This document shows positions 1 to 10,978 of a stretch of DNA of 64,000 bases, piece by piece. The notes under the pieces are model-generated. The model ran no database searches. It saw only the letters and a program-made list of their open reading frames with translations, and was not told where the DNA came from. Source of the DNA: Diphasiastrum complanatum (Eukaryota; Streptophyta; Lycopodiopsida; Lycopodiales; Lycopodiaceae); the NCBI GenBank assembly GCA_029204225.1, contig CM055113.1, positions 12,236,234-12,300,233 on the forward strand, read 5' to 3'. Every line of letters starts with the position of its first letter. The first letter of the stretch is position 1. The position numbers and the translations under genes are program-made.

Positions 1-408
1 TTCTAGAGAGTGAGTCGACAATGCATAGCGACATAGCGTCCTGACGCTCTTCTTAGAATTTTGTATTTTGCTTCTATTTCAGCATACTAGAATACATTCT
101 ATTGATCTCGGATCTATACTTATGTCATAACAGATGGGATTAAAAGATAGATTAACTAATCATTAGAAAAGAGAATTATTTTAAAAACTAAGTTTACTAC
201 ATTCTCTCGTAATGTTCCTCTGCAGCTCTGAGCGTGACAGTTGAAAGCTTCATGCCCAATGAGCTAGAGCCCGAAAATTAGACTTGCCCAAAAATTCGTT
301 CTGCTTGACATCCGTCCTTAGTACTAGTGTAGAAGTCAACAATTCGATGTCGAGCCCACTGATTTGTCGGCCGTTCGGAGGTGATCTTGGAAGCTACGTC
401 TCACACAT
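1..408. other. Unassigned edge sequence
   Basis: No coding frame or repeat is recognised here. It adjoins a minus-strand copia gag relic and may be more of that element, but no motif supports this. Confidence 0.3.
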
Positions 409-680
409 CGTGTGGGCTCAGGATGTCCCAGATTTCCTTTGAGGTATGAGCTTTGGACACATGGCTTATTTATGTGTCTGAGATGTTGAGGATGATCAAC
501 ATGAAGGCCTTGCCGTCCTTCAGCTTCTATCGAGAGATCGCAGCATCATTTGAGTCAGGCTTTGCCTCTTCACCTATCAAAACATCATACAACTCTATAG
601 CCGTTTGCACAATTTTCATCTTAAAATTCCACAAATGGTAGCTGGAATCATGAAGGTTGTCCACGATGTCGTTTGAAGTA
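409..680 (-). pseudogene. Ty1/copia gag N-terminal relic (UBN2 type)
   Basis: Read on the minus strand with interruptions, this gives the start of a copia Gag: a YHLWNFKMKI segment, an acidic stretch, KLKDGKAFMLIILNISDT and KEIWDIL. The same order of motifs occurs at about 32,700-32,966 on the minus strand, so both belong to one family. At least one in-frame TAG sits where the related copies suggest tryptophan. Gag forms the particle of the element; this copy cannot. The rest of the element is not recognisable on either side. Confidence 0.7.
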
Positions 681-921
681 GATCATGGTTGTTGCAGTTA
701 TTGTTAGTATACAGTCGTGAAGCAAGAGCATGGAGCAGTCTAGCGTGAAGACCGCCCTGACCACTTCTTAAGTTACATGTAGTTTTTTTAACTAGAAAAG
801 CAAAAGGAAAGGATTTTGCTTTAAACATTAATATTTTAGAAACAAGACACTACATACTTTTTTGAAGAATATAATTACATTATCACTTTGATCTAATTAC
901 GAAAAGTTTATTTTTTATTAC

Positions 922-1855
922 AAACATCTATCAAACAATGAGAATACACAAATTCTTGCTTTTAATGCTAATGTTTATCTAATGTTGTTTGAAAATCAAA
1001 ATAGTTTTTTCTCAAAACCCACATCAAATGATTGATCACATAATTTGACAATCTATCAAGTTCCTTAAGAAGCCACATACAATAAACACATTAAGTCATT
1101 AAAAAGCATTTAATAAAACACAATGTAATTGCAAAGTTTTTCTGTACACCAAAGTAAACCTCAAAAAAATAACATTTTGGGATTAATAACATACCTCATG
1201 TATGTGCTTTTGAAGGCCCTTTCTTCTCAAAAAAACATACATAGTAATCAATAAAAAACAAGTCATTCACCATCCCTTTATTTCAAAAAATCATTTTTCT
1301 ATTCTTCAAATTAATAATCAAAAATAAATTATTAAACATCCAACTAACAATCATTCAATCAAGATTAAAATCTAATCAAGAATTACAAACATTTATCAAA
1401 TAATGAGCATACACAATTTATTGCTTTTAAATTAATGCTAATGTTTATCTAATGTTGTTTTAAGATCAATATAGTTTTTTTCTCAAAGCCAACATCAAAT
1501 GGAAGATCACATAATTTAACAATCTATCCAGTTCTTTAAGAATCCACATACAATAAACATATTAAGTCATTAAAAAATATTCAATAAAATACAATGTAAT
1601 TGCAAAGCTTTTCTATACACCAAAGTAAACCTCAAAAAAATAACATTTTGGGATTACTAACATACCTCATGTATTTGCTTTTCAATGCCCTTTCTTCTCA
1701 AAGAAACATACATACTAATCAATAAAAAACAAGTCATTTACCATCCTTTTATTTCAAAAAATCATTTTTCAATTCTTCAAGTTAATTAATCAAAAGCAAA
1801 TTGTTCAACATCCAACTAACAATTATCCAATCAAGATTAAAATCTAATCAAGAAT
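922..1855. repeat. Tandem duplication, two copies of about 463 bp
   Basis: The AT-rich segment starting near 922 recurs starting near 1385 in the same orientation. Shared landmarks include ATGCTAATGTTTATCTAATG, CACCAAAGTAAACCTC and TAACATTTTGGGATTA. Both copies end in AATCTAATCAAGAAT, after which the sequence diverges. Copies differ by scattered substitutions and small indels. No long reading frame lies inside. Confidence 0.85.
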
Positions 1856-2385
1856 CTAGTCTAATAGAGACATTTATCACCTAATATTTTTCTCTCAATG
1901 GTCATCGCCAGAAATTTGGTGGCATAGCACTACTACACATGGTAGAGCCATGTGCCCTTGCCCCCACATTCCCCACAAAATTTGCCCCAATGAGCCATAA
2001 ATGGGCCACATCTTATGTGCATGGCAAAATGTGTGGCCAAATGCCCATATTTGTAGTTGTTCTTAGTAACTAAAAAATCATTATTTATTCTTTGACTATC
2101 AATATTGTTTAGATTGATTATTGACAATAAAAAAAATTTGTAAGCATGGAGGGTTTTTAGCCATAGCGGGCATAGAAATATTTGGCAATGTCAATTACCT
2201 TCAGTGACAACCAAGTGTATTAAAATTAAAATTAAATACCTTCACAACATAGATAAATACTCTATTTTCCATCAAACTCAATAAAATTAGGACTGCATGG
2301 ATGTAGTTGTGGAAATATTTTTTTTGGGGAAAAGGGGGAGGAGAGATTATTGTGTTGAGACCCTTTTGCCATGTATTGCTGATTT
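1856..2385. other. Intergenic, nothing recognised
   Basis: AT-rich with a G/C-richer patch at 1,930-2,050. Short frames here have no recognisable motif. Confidence 0.4.
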
Positions 2386-2389
2386 TGGC

Positions 2390-2735
2390 TTCTTTTTACA
2401 ACTTTTGGGTCAAGCCCATGAATGTGACCTTTTAAAAAATTTACTAAAACTGTCAATGCTTTCAAATTTTGGTAATTATGATGTGCAGTCAATTTACAAA
2501 AAAAAAACTAAAAGTTGACAGTGCATTGTCAAAGTAGTGTGCTTGTGTCCATTCTCATGACCTCTTATTTTTTACAACCTTTGGGTCAACCATATGAATG
2601 GAAGGTGTGCATTTTTAACAATTTATTGAAATCATTTATGTTTCAAAAAATTGCTAGTGATGCATCTAAAAAAAAATCTAAAAGCTGACAATGCATAATT
2701 GAAACAAAGTAGTGTATGTGTCCATTCTTGCTCCT
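2390..2735. repeat. Diverged two-copy tandem repeat, period about 177 bp
   Basis: The block around TTTGGGTCAAGCCCATGAAT (about 2,403) recurs as TTTGGGTCAACCATATGAAT (about 2,580). Both continue with an A-rich run, a CTAAAAG(T/C)TGACA segment, AAAGTAGTGT and GTGTCCATTCT. An old local duplication with no coding content. Confidence 0.7.
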
Positions 2736-2928
2736 TCTAGAACTTATCTTGATGTAAAGGACCCCTTTGACGTGTGTTCTTGTAATACTTTCATTTGTGG
2801 AAAGAGCAATCATGGCTTGAGTTCATAAAGCTTTCAAATTGAAGTGCTCCCATAAATTGTTCATGAATCATAAAATATGCCATCAAAAAGAGGTCATATT
2901 CACATAGTAATAGATGGTCCCCACTGGG

Positions 2929-3103
<175 letters not shown>

Positions 3104-3209
3104 GTGGTCGCCACACTTGGGGAGAGAGATGAGAGAAAGAGACAAGTCACGCCTGCCCCCCACACAAGCACACACATCAAGAGAATTTGCTAAATTCATG
3201 TGTATGTCT

Positions 3210-3221
3210 ATATATATATAC

Positions 3222-3252
<31 letters not shown>
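3210..3252. repeat. TA/CATA microsatellite
   Basis: A run of TA with four CATA units inside, just upstream of the copia RNase H fragment. Simple sequence; no function inferred. Confidence 0.9.
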
Positions 3253-3253
<1 letters not shown>

Positions 3254-3352
3254 TCATGCATGAATTGCTACTTAGAAGGATTGCTTGTGGCACTAAAAAT
3301 GGCCTTGCCATAGGTTGCATGGCAAGGGTCTTGAAAGAAACAAATTGTTGCA

Positions 3353-3760
3353 TTGTGGCTGGTGGTTTGTGGTAGTTGCTTTTATTGGTTTAGTAAGAAG
3401 CAAAGTACAATTGCTCTATCCACCACAGAAGCAGAGTATAAGGCAATGTGTAGTGCAGCACAGGAAGCTATATGGTTGAGACAAATCTTGGAAGAAGTTG
3501 GCATGAAGCAGAAAAATCCCATGACATTACATAGCGACAGTCAGAGTGGCATTCAGCTAGCAAAGAGTCCAGTGTTCCATGCGAGAACTAAACACATTGA
3601 GATTCAGTATCACTTTATACGTGAGAGGCTACTGAGTCGTGAAATTCATGTTGTTCATTGTAGCACAGAAGAACAACTAGCTGATATTTTCACTAAGCCA
3701 CTTGTTGGAGAAAAGTTTGATAAGTTTATATCAAAGCTTTCTGTACTTAAAGTTTGTTGA
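3353..3760 (+). pseudogene. Ty1/copia RNase H domain (3' end of pol)
   Basis: An open frame of 135 codons gives the C-terminal RNase H of a copia polyprotein: WFSKKQSTIALSTTEAEY, then LHSDSQSGIQLAKSPVFH, RTKHIEIQYHFIRE and LADIFTKPL. These are the classic copia RNase H signatures, including the S-T-T-E-A-E-Y active-site segment and the H-x-R-T-K-H-I motif. RNase H removes genomic RNA from the hybrid during reverse transcription. Upstream pol is absent, so this is a 5'-truncated 3' end, followed directly by a polypurine tract and LTR. Confidence 0.85.
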
Positions 3761-3803
3761 ATTTAAAGCTATGTATATGACTGTATAAAAATTAGACTCT
3801 ACT

Positions 3804-4055
3804 TTAAGGGAGAGAGTTAGAATTAAAGTAGAATCACTGTGCTACTGTACTGTGGGTCCTATCAATTGATAAGGATCAGTTGGCCTCACCACGAGGCAAG
3901 TCGACGAGACACGCGTCCCGCCAACGGCAACCTGGGTCATGCATGGGTTGCCTGAGTGAATAACTATATGTACAGTGTAAATTCAATTTGAGAAATATAG
4001 TGTTTTCTGTCTGTGTTACTATGTAGCATGATCTGTGTTCTTGTTCGAAGCAAAA
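3804..4055 (+). repeat. Polypurine tract and partial 3' LTR of the copia fragment
   Basis: About 45 bp after the RNase H stop lies a purine run, AAGGGAGAGAG, the expected plus-strand primer. The LTR begins at about 3,815 with TTAGAATTAAAGTAG; the usual leading TG is degenerate. A TATA-like ACTATATGTA lies near 3,965. The right end is not defined because a different copia fragment begins near 4,060. Confidence 0.55.
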
Positions 4056-4061
4056 TCTAAG

Positions 4062-4420
4062 TCTATACACCTTACAGTACCCAAAAATATGTTCACCTTG
4101 GTGACAATAGCACACAAGCTATTAAAGGTGAAGGCACTGTAAGATTAAGCTTTGCTAATGATCTAAGCTACTCTTTGGAGTCCTTTATGTACCAAATTTA
4201 TCTACGAATCTGCTCTTTGTAAGTAGAATCACAGATCTAGGACATAGAGTAGAATTTGAATGTGATCAGTGTAAAGTGGTTGATAGGACAGGCAAGATCC
4301 TAGCACTCGGAAAGAGACATGATACTTGTACAAATTAAGTCATTGCTTTTCTGCCTCTAGTCAGGCTCTGAGTATTTCTATTCATTCAAATAAAGGTTTA
4401 CTTTGGCATTATAGACTTGA
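4062..4420 (+). pseudogene. Ty1/copia protease-to-pre-integrase fragment
   Basis: With frameshifts and stops the translation shows VHLGDNSTQAIKGEGTV, then remnants of YVPNLSTNLLFVSRITDLGH and EFECDQCKVVDR, then LALGKRHD and LLWHYRLE. These align in order with the intact minus-strand frame at 31,444-32,130, so the same family is present in opposite orientation. The fragment ends abruptly at an LTR fragment near 4,420. Confidence 0.75.
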
Positions 4421-4806
4421 AATTCACCTAACTTCAAGAAGGAAGTCGAATTTGCTATGTATTCCCTCTCTCCATAGTGAGAAGATAGAAAATTTTTGGA
4501 GCTCATTGGCAATCTCAAGCTAGTTCACTATGTACATTGAGTTTTTGTGATCCAAATGAAACCAAATCAATTTCTACTTGTTTCTCAGGTTGAAGGCCGT
4601 ACTACAGCCTGTAGTACACACGTGTGGGCTCGGATTTCAATGTTTATCAATGCTTTTGATTGTTAATGCTTGTTGTTTGTCAAATTGCCAATCTAGATCA
4701 ACTTTTTTGTGTCTAGTTTTTTGATAGATTGTTAAGCAAGCATCCAATCACTCTTGTGGATCTTTTGTAGATCCATTTATGGTCCTAAAGTATAGTACTT
4801 TCACAT
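4421..4806 (+). repeat. Partial LTR of the 15.2-kb copia family
   Basis: The reverse complement matches 15,246-15,640 and 19,090-19,485 closely, including the CTACAGCCTGTAGTAC segment, the ACACGTGTGGGCTCGGATTT segment and the terminal CTTTCACA. About 300 bp of the LTR's 5' side are missing. It shows that this copia family had a further insertion here, in the opposite orientation. Confidence 0.85.
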
Positions 4807-5383
4807 TTTAGACTTAGAGGTTGACTTTTCAAAGTTCATTAGTCTAAATTTCATTTGAATAAACACTTTTGAAAGTGTGGGAAAGATAGAATGCGAGTTT
4901 GAGTAGATTCAATTTGAATAAGTTGGGTACATTGAATCTAGACCCAAAATTGGTAGGGTTAGCATTTTGGTGGGAAAGCCAAGTGGCCAAATAGGGTTTG
5001 GACCTATTATAAAAGGATGTAACTCGTGGAGAGAGTCCTCTTCTCTCTTCTCTATCTCATTTCATGCTTATACATGGTTCTCTTGGGTTCTACTATCCAT
5101 TGGTGCACTATCTTGGTGATTGCTTGCAATTCTATGTGTAGAATGATCTATATTTGTTATTTTTGGATCCACACGTGTGAAATACAGTAGCTTGCTAGGT
5201 TTGTATGGATAAAAATAGTACATAATCATTTCATTCAAGTTTGATCAAGTTCTATTAGTGTTTGCATCTCAAATTGTGTGTAGATGCTGATTTTTCTACA
5301 TTGGTGAAATTGGTAGTGTATTTCTCTTTCTAACCAAAGATCATTCAAGTAGATTGGATCTTTAGAATCTGAAATCTTTCACA
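4807..5383 (+). repeat. Copia LTR related to the LTR at 40,343
   Basis: The right end (CCAAAGATCATTCAAG to CTTTCACA at 5,383) and the block around TAGATGCTGATTTTTCTACA match the reverse complement of 40,343-40,460. TATAAAA at 5,008-5,014 is a good core promoter and a CACACGTGTG palindrome lies at 5,170-5,179. The left edge is approximate. No matching internal region is attached. Confidence 0.55.
5008..5014 (+). promoter_or_regulatory. LTR TATA box
   Basis: TATAAAAGG about 375 bp before the LTR end, followed by CT-rich sequence (CTCTTCTCTCTTCTCTATCTC), as in many plant LTR promoters. No transcript evidence is available. Confidence 0.5.
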
Positions 5384-5689
5384 ATCCCCACATATTGTCC
5401 TTTAGACAAGTTAGTGCCATTTTTTTTGTTGGCCTTAGTGGTTAGGCCACAAAGAGGGCAACAAAACAAATATACAACTGAAGTGCCTCTGCGCTCAAGA
5501 GACTGGGCTTAATTTTGATGAGAAGACTTCAGCCACTTTTTTGACAAAATACGATAATTTTTTTCAGCTAGCCTTTCGAACTGGACATGCGATTTTTTGA
5601 ACTTTTAATATTTTTGAATCTATCAAATTTTTTAGCATTTGATATTCATATTAATTTTTTTTTTTTAGATTTGAGATCTGGTTGATAAA

Positions 5690-7517
5690 TTTTTTCACAA
5701 GGGACAAGTTCCGAAAGGGACGTCCAATTCAAAGAAAAAAATATCTCAGCTAACTCTTGCTTCCATCCCTTAGGATATGGGAATATCTGAGTGGAAGAAC
5801 ATGCAAGGCATTCCTTCTTATTATGTCGTGGTGAGCATCCTCTCAAGAGTGACAGATGTCTTGCAAAAATGGAAAAAAAGTTTCAAAGGTAATTTTTATT
5901 CGACTTCTTTTCTAAGTTTAGTTACCATAAAATTGAAGAATTACTAACTTCATTTTATTTTACACAAGCTTTTCATGGGAGTACAAGAGGCCATGGTGAA
6001 AAGCCTAAATTGCTAGGATTGGGCAGAATGCCAGGCCTTATACCCGAATAGCTCCAAGGACGAGGAGCTTCAAAGATTTTTTATTTTATTTAGAGACATG
6101 GTATGCTTACATTTCAGAACTGTTTATGCTGAGCATGAGTGTTTGTCTTTAAAGGTTTTGAGCTATTATTTTATTGAACTACTTTAACCATGCTTAGCAT
6201 AAGACTCTCACAAGAGTTGTTAGTTTTATGATTCTGAGAAATTTATATCCATGCTAAGCATAAGTCTATTCTAACATATGCAATCTCTTATTTTTTCAAA
6301 GTTCTAAAGACAAGAAGAGTGGGTAGCTTTCTGAGCAATTTAGGACCCACCTTCAAAAAGCAAAAGCTGAGAAAAGGAAAAGGGAGAGTCATCAGACTAG
6401 AGACACAAGCGTCATGAAGATCCGAAGGAAACATGTGTCCCAAAGTCTGTTGATGACCCCCCCTTGTTCTTACACAATTCAGCAAGGCGATGCAAGAGAC
6501 ATCACAAAGTTTGTGAAAAAAAGATCGTACACTTTGTAAATTGTTGACATTCCTTACGATTTTAAGTTGGTGGGCTCGTTGAATGACGATCGCCCTTTTA
6601 AATACACTGAGATGAAAGAAGTTGTTGATAATTTTCTGGAGGTCACCATAGCTCCACTTTGGAGGATAGTGGTATTCTACTCCAACTGACAACAAGTTGG
6701 CGTGCACAAAGCCCTTCTCAAAGTTTGCAATGCAGACATCGAGAATGCAATTTGGTAAGTAATTGGTTTACTTTTGCCCAAACACAATAATTAGTTTCTC
6801 TGCTCCAAATATTTTTTACTAATTGGATTGAGCATTATTTAATCATTTTTTTCTTATTAATTGCAGGTATAAGCCAAATGTAAGAAATCCTGGTGGAACT
6901 CGCCTTTGTAATGAGATTGAATATCTCTCTATCGGCTATTTTTCAACTAATAGAAAGAGGTCAATGCTACATTACAACTGTACATGAAGTATTGATTTTG
7001 ACAACCATTTCAAATTTTCTGCAGTGACAAAAAAGTTAAAAAAATTCCCTGGCTGGCTTTGTGACTTCTCCATACCAAAAGCCACAACAATTTGTAAATA
7101 AACTAATAGACATGTTTTCTCATCTAGCCGACTGGATTTTGGATATGTTTAGTGGAAGCGGGACAACCAGTGTATGTGCTATTCAAAAAGGAAGACATGT
7201 GGCTGTTGTAGAGCTAGATGAGAGTTTGGTAAGTTTTATTAAATTTAATGAGAATTTCAGCTTTGTCGGACAAGTTTCAAGAAGTGGGTAAACTAGGCCC
7301 CTCCGAAGATAGTATTGCTCCACTTTGTAAAGAGCCCCAACCACCTGCTAGTGGAATGTAGGTGATGAAGGTGACCTAGCAGAGGTGGTTGAACAAACTT
7401 ACAATGTTGTGGTACAAGTCATTACACAGGAATAGTCTACTACTCAAGTAGATGTAAATCTTGTAAGGGCTGCTAGTCCTGACCCAGCTGATTTGGTTGA
7501 AAATTTTTCACTATAGT
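5690..7517 (+). pseudogene. Decayed beta-class DNA methyltransferase-like gene with intron-like gaps
   Basis: Conceptual translation of several segments gives the motif order of a beta-class N4-cytosine/N6-adenine DNA methyltransferase. First comes IQQGDARDITKFV, then IVDIPYDFKLVG (motif IV, usually DPPY/SPPY), WYKPN (the W-x-KPN loop), YQKPQQFVNKLIDMF, and last ILDMFSGSGTT (the F-x-G-x-G S-adenosylmethionine motif I) followed by GRHVAVVELD. Motif IV preceding motif I is diagnostic of the beta order. Likely exons are 5,690-5,888, 5,969-6,100, 6,302-6,754, 6,867-7,228 and 7,261-7,517, with GT..AG borders; the 6,754/6,867 junction keeps frame through a split tryptophan codon. At least nine in-frame stops and a frameshift near 7,055 make it non-functional. 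The phase at 6,100/6,302 does not fit and the gap 7,229-7,260 is too short for a plant intron. A conventional host N6 methylase is unlikely from the motif order. Confidence 0.7.
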
Positions 7518-9019
7518 GTAGAAATATTTCTCACAATTTCTTATACAGTGAATACTTTTATCCTTTAAAAAAGAATGAGTATTTTTACTCAGGTTGATTA
7601 TTTTTGAAAATTGTTAATTTTTAAACATCTTTGTGTTGTTTAAGTTTACTATTTACTCAAATTGATTGGTTAGACAAGTATTTTAAATTTTGTACTTGAA
7701 TCATTTTTTTAAGTAACTTACTAACTTAGTTACACCAATATTTTTTAATTTTCCACTTGAATCATTTTTTTACACGCCAAGATATTAAGAAAAAAATTCA
7801 AGTTTTTAAAATCACATGAAGATATTATATATTGCATTTTAAAAAAAATAAAACAAACATTAGAATGTTCTAAAATTTTGAATTCATTTAATTTAACAGT
7901 TATTTTTCATAATAATAAATTGCTCAAAACCAATGTTTATATTATTTTAGTAAAATTAACCTAAAGTTCTAAAAATATCTTGTATCACAGTCTAAATTTT
8001 AAAATTTTGCAAAATGTAGCAGAGTTCAAATGGTTTTTTTTTTTCTTCTATTCGAAGTTTCAAAATTTATGAAAATTTTAAAAATTCTTTAAATCAAAGA
8101 GATGAAAAGGTCTTTTGCCACTTCTCGTTTCAAAAGATTTTGTGTTAACTAAAGAAGAGCATTTTAATGTAATATTAATGTTGTTTTGGATGACTAACTA
8201 GAAAAATAGAAGCTCATTAGAGAGAGTCTCGACTTGAGAAGGGCCTTGTCAAAATTACTTTTATTTATTCTCGTTCTTATTAATATGCAGTTGGCCCAAT
8301 AATCTCACTCAAATATCAAATCAACATGACACATGTCACCAATACTAGAAAATGAGCTTTCTTTTCATACTTTGATTATCCTGCGTCATGTCCATTGAGA
8401 GCCAATCTGTCACAACTATCTTCTTTGGATTAGAATAGCGAAATGAGTTCTGAATTCCTCAAAAACCTGACCACTCTTTCTATCCTCATTTGTATGTGAG
8501 GAGTAAAATATTAAGAATGTATAGCGATCACTTATGCTCAGCATGGTCAACATCACTTAAGATTCGAAAATCCTTGATTTATAAAAGAATAAAAAACTAA
8601 AAATGAGCTAAACTCAAGAAAGATGAGTGCTAACGTAGAAGACAATCATTAGGAAAAAGAAAAGTGAAATTGTGAGAAAATAGCAAATGCATGTAAAGGA
8701 GATGCCATGCTTAGCATAGAGTGATACTAGACAAAAATAATTAGAGGCTTTAAAAAGAATAAAAGTGAACTTATGTTTGATGCTATTTGGGTACAAATAT
8801 TGCCACTCCTACCAATTTTGATAGTTCAGGCCTGTGACCATTGCCTCCTAAACTTTCATAAATAACTTCTATCATAAAAAAAAATTTGAAATATATAATA
8901 GAAATATTGTAGCAATAGCAACAATAACAAAAAACTAAAAATACCTATGAAACTCCTTTCCCATTTCAACTAGACTCAACTATTTATTCTTTTGCAAAAT
9001 GATAAGATGATAGCATTCG
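7518..9019. other. AT-rich intergenic DNA with two short palindromes
   Basis: No coding region is recognised. Palindromes of the ATGCTnAGCAT type occur near 8,537 (TTATGCTCAGCATGG) and 8,706 (CATGCTTAGCATAG). They match those in the putative introns at 6,128, 6,191 and 6,251 and the array at 56.8 kb. Confidence 0.4.
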
Positions 9020-9830
9020 AGAGTCAAATACTCACTGGAACTCAGTTGTGTTATACAACTCAAGAGAAAAAGTTATTTGTTGTGATGCACTTAAGACCTG
9101 GAGGCATCACCTATATGGTAATCAGTTTATATTGTACACAAATCACCAATCTCTAAAATACTTTTGCAATCAACATGATCCGAGAGGTCATAAAGCTCGA
9201 TGGGCTAAGCTTATGCACGACTTTAAGCATGAGATCTGATATGTTAAATATAGTCTAACCAAGTTGCAAATGCTCTTAGTCGGATTGGTGAATCAAATGA
9301 ACTTTGATTCACCCATATTTCTGTAGATCTATATCTTTTGTTGAAAAGAAGGTACGAAAACAATTTTCATTTTGGTCAAATAAGGAAGTTGGTAAAGATT
9401 GAAATGAATGAGAATAAAATTGAGCTAAAATCACATGGATTCCAGTTGTCAAAGAAAGATAAGAAGATTGTAAAATAGTTTGCAATTGAAATAAGTTACT
9501 ATCGCGAAATGGAAATTCTTTTTTAATGTAATGATATACCATGTGTAGGCCATCTAAGTGTATACAGGACTTTAGACTTGTGCAGAAGAGAGTTTTATTG
9601 TCCTTTTGTCAAGTCTTATGTGGTTAACTATAAATCTTATCAGCTAGACAAAGCAGTAAAGACTGGAGGGCTCTTACATCCTTTAGACATCCCTAAAAGG
9701 AGATGGGAAAGTATATATATGGATTTTGTAGTTGGACTTTCCAAAATCCAATATCAAAATGATTCTATTTGGGTTGTAGTAGAAAGGCTAACTAAGTGAG
9801 CTACGTTCATACTAGTTAAGTAAACTACAA
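9020..9830 (+). pseudogene. Ty3/gypsy RNase H to integrase relic
   Basis: Frames with shifts give ALKTWRHHLYGNQF and LYTNHQSLKYF (end of gypsy RNase H). They continue with GHLSVYRTLDLCRREFYCP (integrase zinc-binding region) and IPKRRWESIYMDFVVGLSK with SIWVVVERLTK (start of the integrase catalytic core, first Asp in MDF). The intervening 9,240-9,540 is too decayed to read. No LTR or target duplication was found, so this is an old fragment. Confidence 0.75.
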
Positions 9831-10128
9831 AGTCTTTGAATTTAGCCAAGATCTTTGTGGCAATATTATTCAAGTTATATGAATTGCCATCATTAGGGCC
9901 CCTTTGAGCTCAAAAGGGCTGCTTTTTTTAATTTTGATTTACTCTGATCATGTTTGTGTATCCAATGAAAAGATAACACATAGGGGTCAATGGTCCATTG
10001 CCAATGACACGTTTGACTTTCATTCAAATTGGTTCCACAACCACTAACCCTATTTAAACCCTATGGCACACATTAAAACAACCTATTGTTATCATTTATC
10101 ATGTAGGAGGCCCCACACAATAGTTATA
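9831..10128. other. Unassigned spacer
   Basis: No reading frame or repeat recognised. It differs from the sequence preceding the GA tracts of copies B and C, so copy A has lost or never had their left flank. Confidence 0.4.
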
Positions 10129-10340
<212 letters not shown>

Positions 10341-10783
10341 TATGGAATACAATGAGATCCCACTATCATCTATAAAACTATGAATAATGAACAAGGAAAA
10401 CTGTCGCTGATTTACTACACATGCTTAAATGTTTGATGTTTAGGATCTTATCGCTTTGTTGGCTTCTCCCTGAAAAGTTATTTTCTTTCCATGCTACATG
10501 CCTTTATCAATTTGAGCCACTGACACTTTCTTATCTTTCTCATAATTATCTTTCTCATTGATAGTTCTGCTTGATTTTCCATGAAAATCACATGTCGGAT
10601 CTTGGAAAAGTCAATAACAATAGCTGGCAATTAAAGCTAAAGATCACTACTATGTTGTCATTTGAAACAATACGGGACAATCACTCATAGATATGGCAAA
10701 TGTGCATTTGGATATCATGTGTGGCATAGACATTTGTGCTCAATGAGTTCACTATAAAATCATGAAAAGTAGAATATTTTTCA

Positions 10784-10978
10784 TCAAATTCTTTCTAAAT
10801 CTATTTTAGAAATGAGTTCATGACTGGTGCTATCATTGTCTTTCAGGATAGCAATATCTTTCTTAGAGGTTGATATCATATTTCTTCTCCCTCTAAGTCT
10901 ATGAGTTCCATGAATGTGTTCTTGGGAGTGTGAAAAATGGAGTTGCATAGCATTTATGACATTATCGGCATTTTGCAC
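10784..10978 (-). other. Small conserved frame in the (GA)n family (copy A)
   Basis: A 64-codon frame beginning MQNADNVINAMQLHF and ending SKIDLERI. The same frame, with the same length and stop, is kept in copy B (20,213-20,407) and copy C (50,205-50,399), differing at a few residues. Neighbouring frames in the same copies are broken. I do not recognise the product; it may be a fragment of a larger decayed gene. Confidence 0.35.

Noticed and set aside
1928-1945. CACTACTACA as a CACTA transposon end
   Set aside because: No matching inverted terminus, subterminal repeats or transposase was found.
5690-7517. Bacterial contamination as the source of the methyltransferase-like frame
   Set aside because: Intron-like gaps with GT..AG borders, many stops and continuity with plant repeats on both sides make contamination unlikely, though a search should confirm it.
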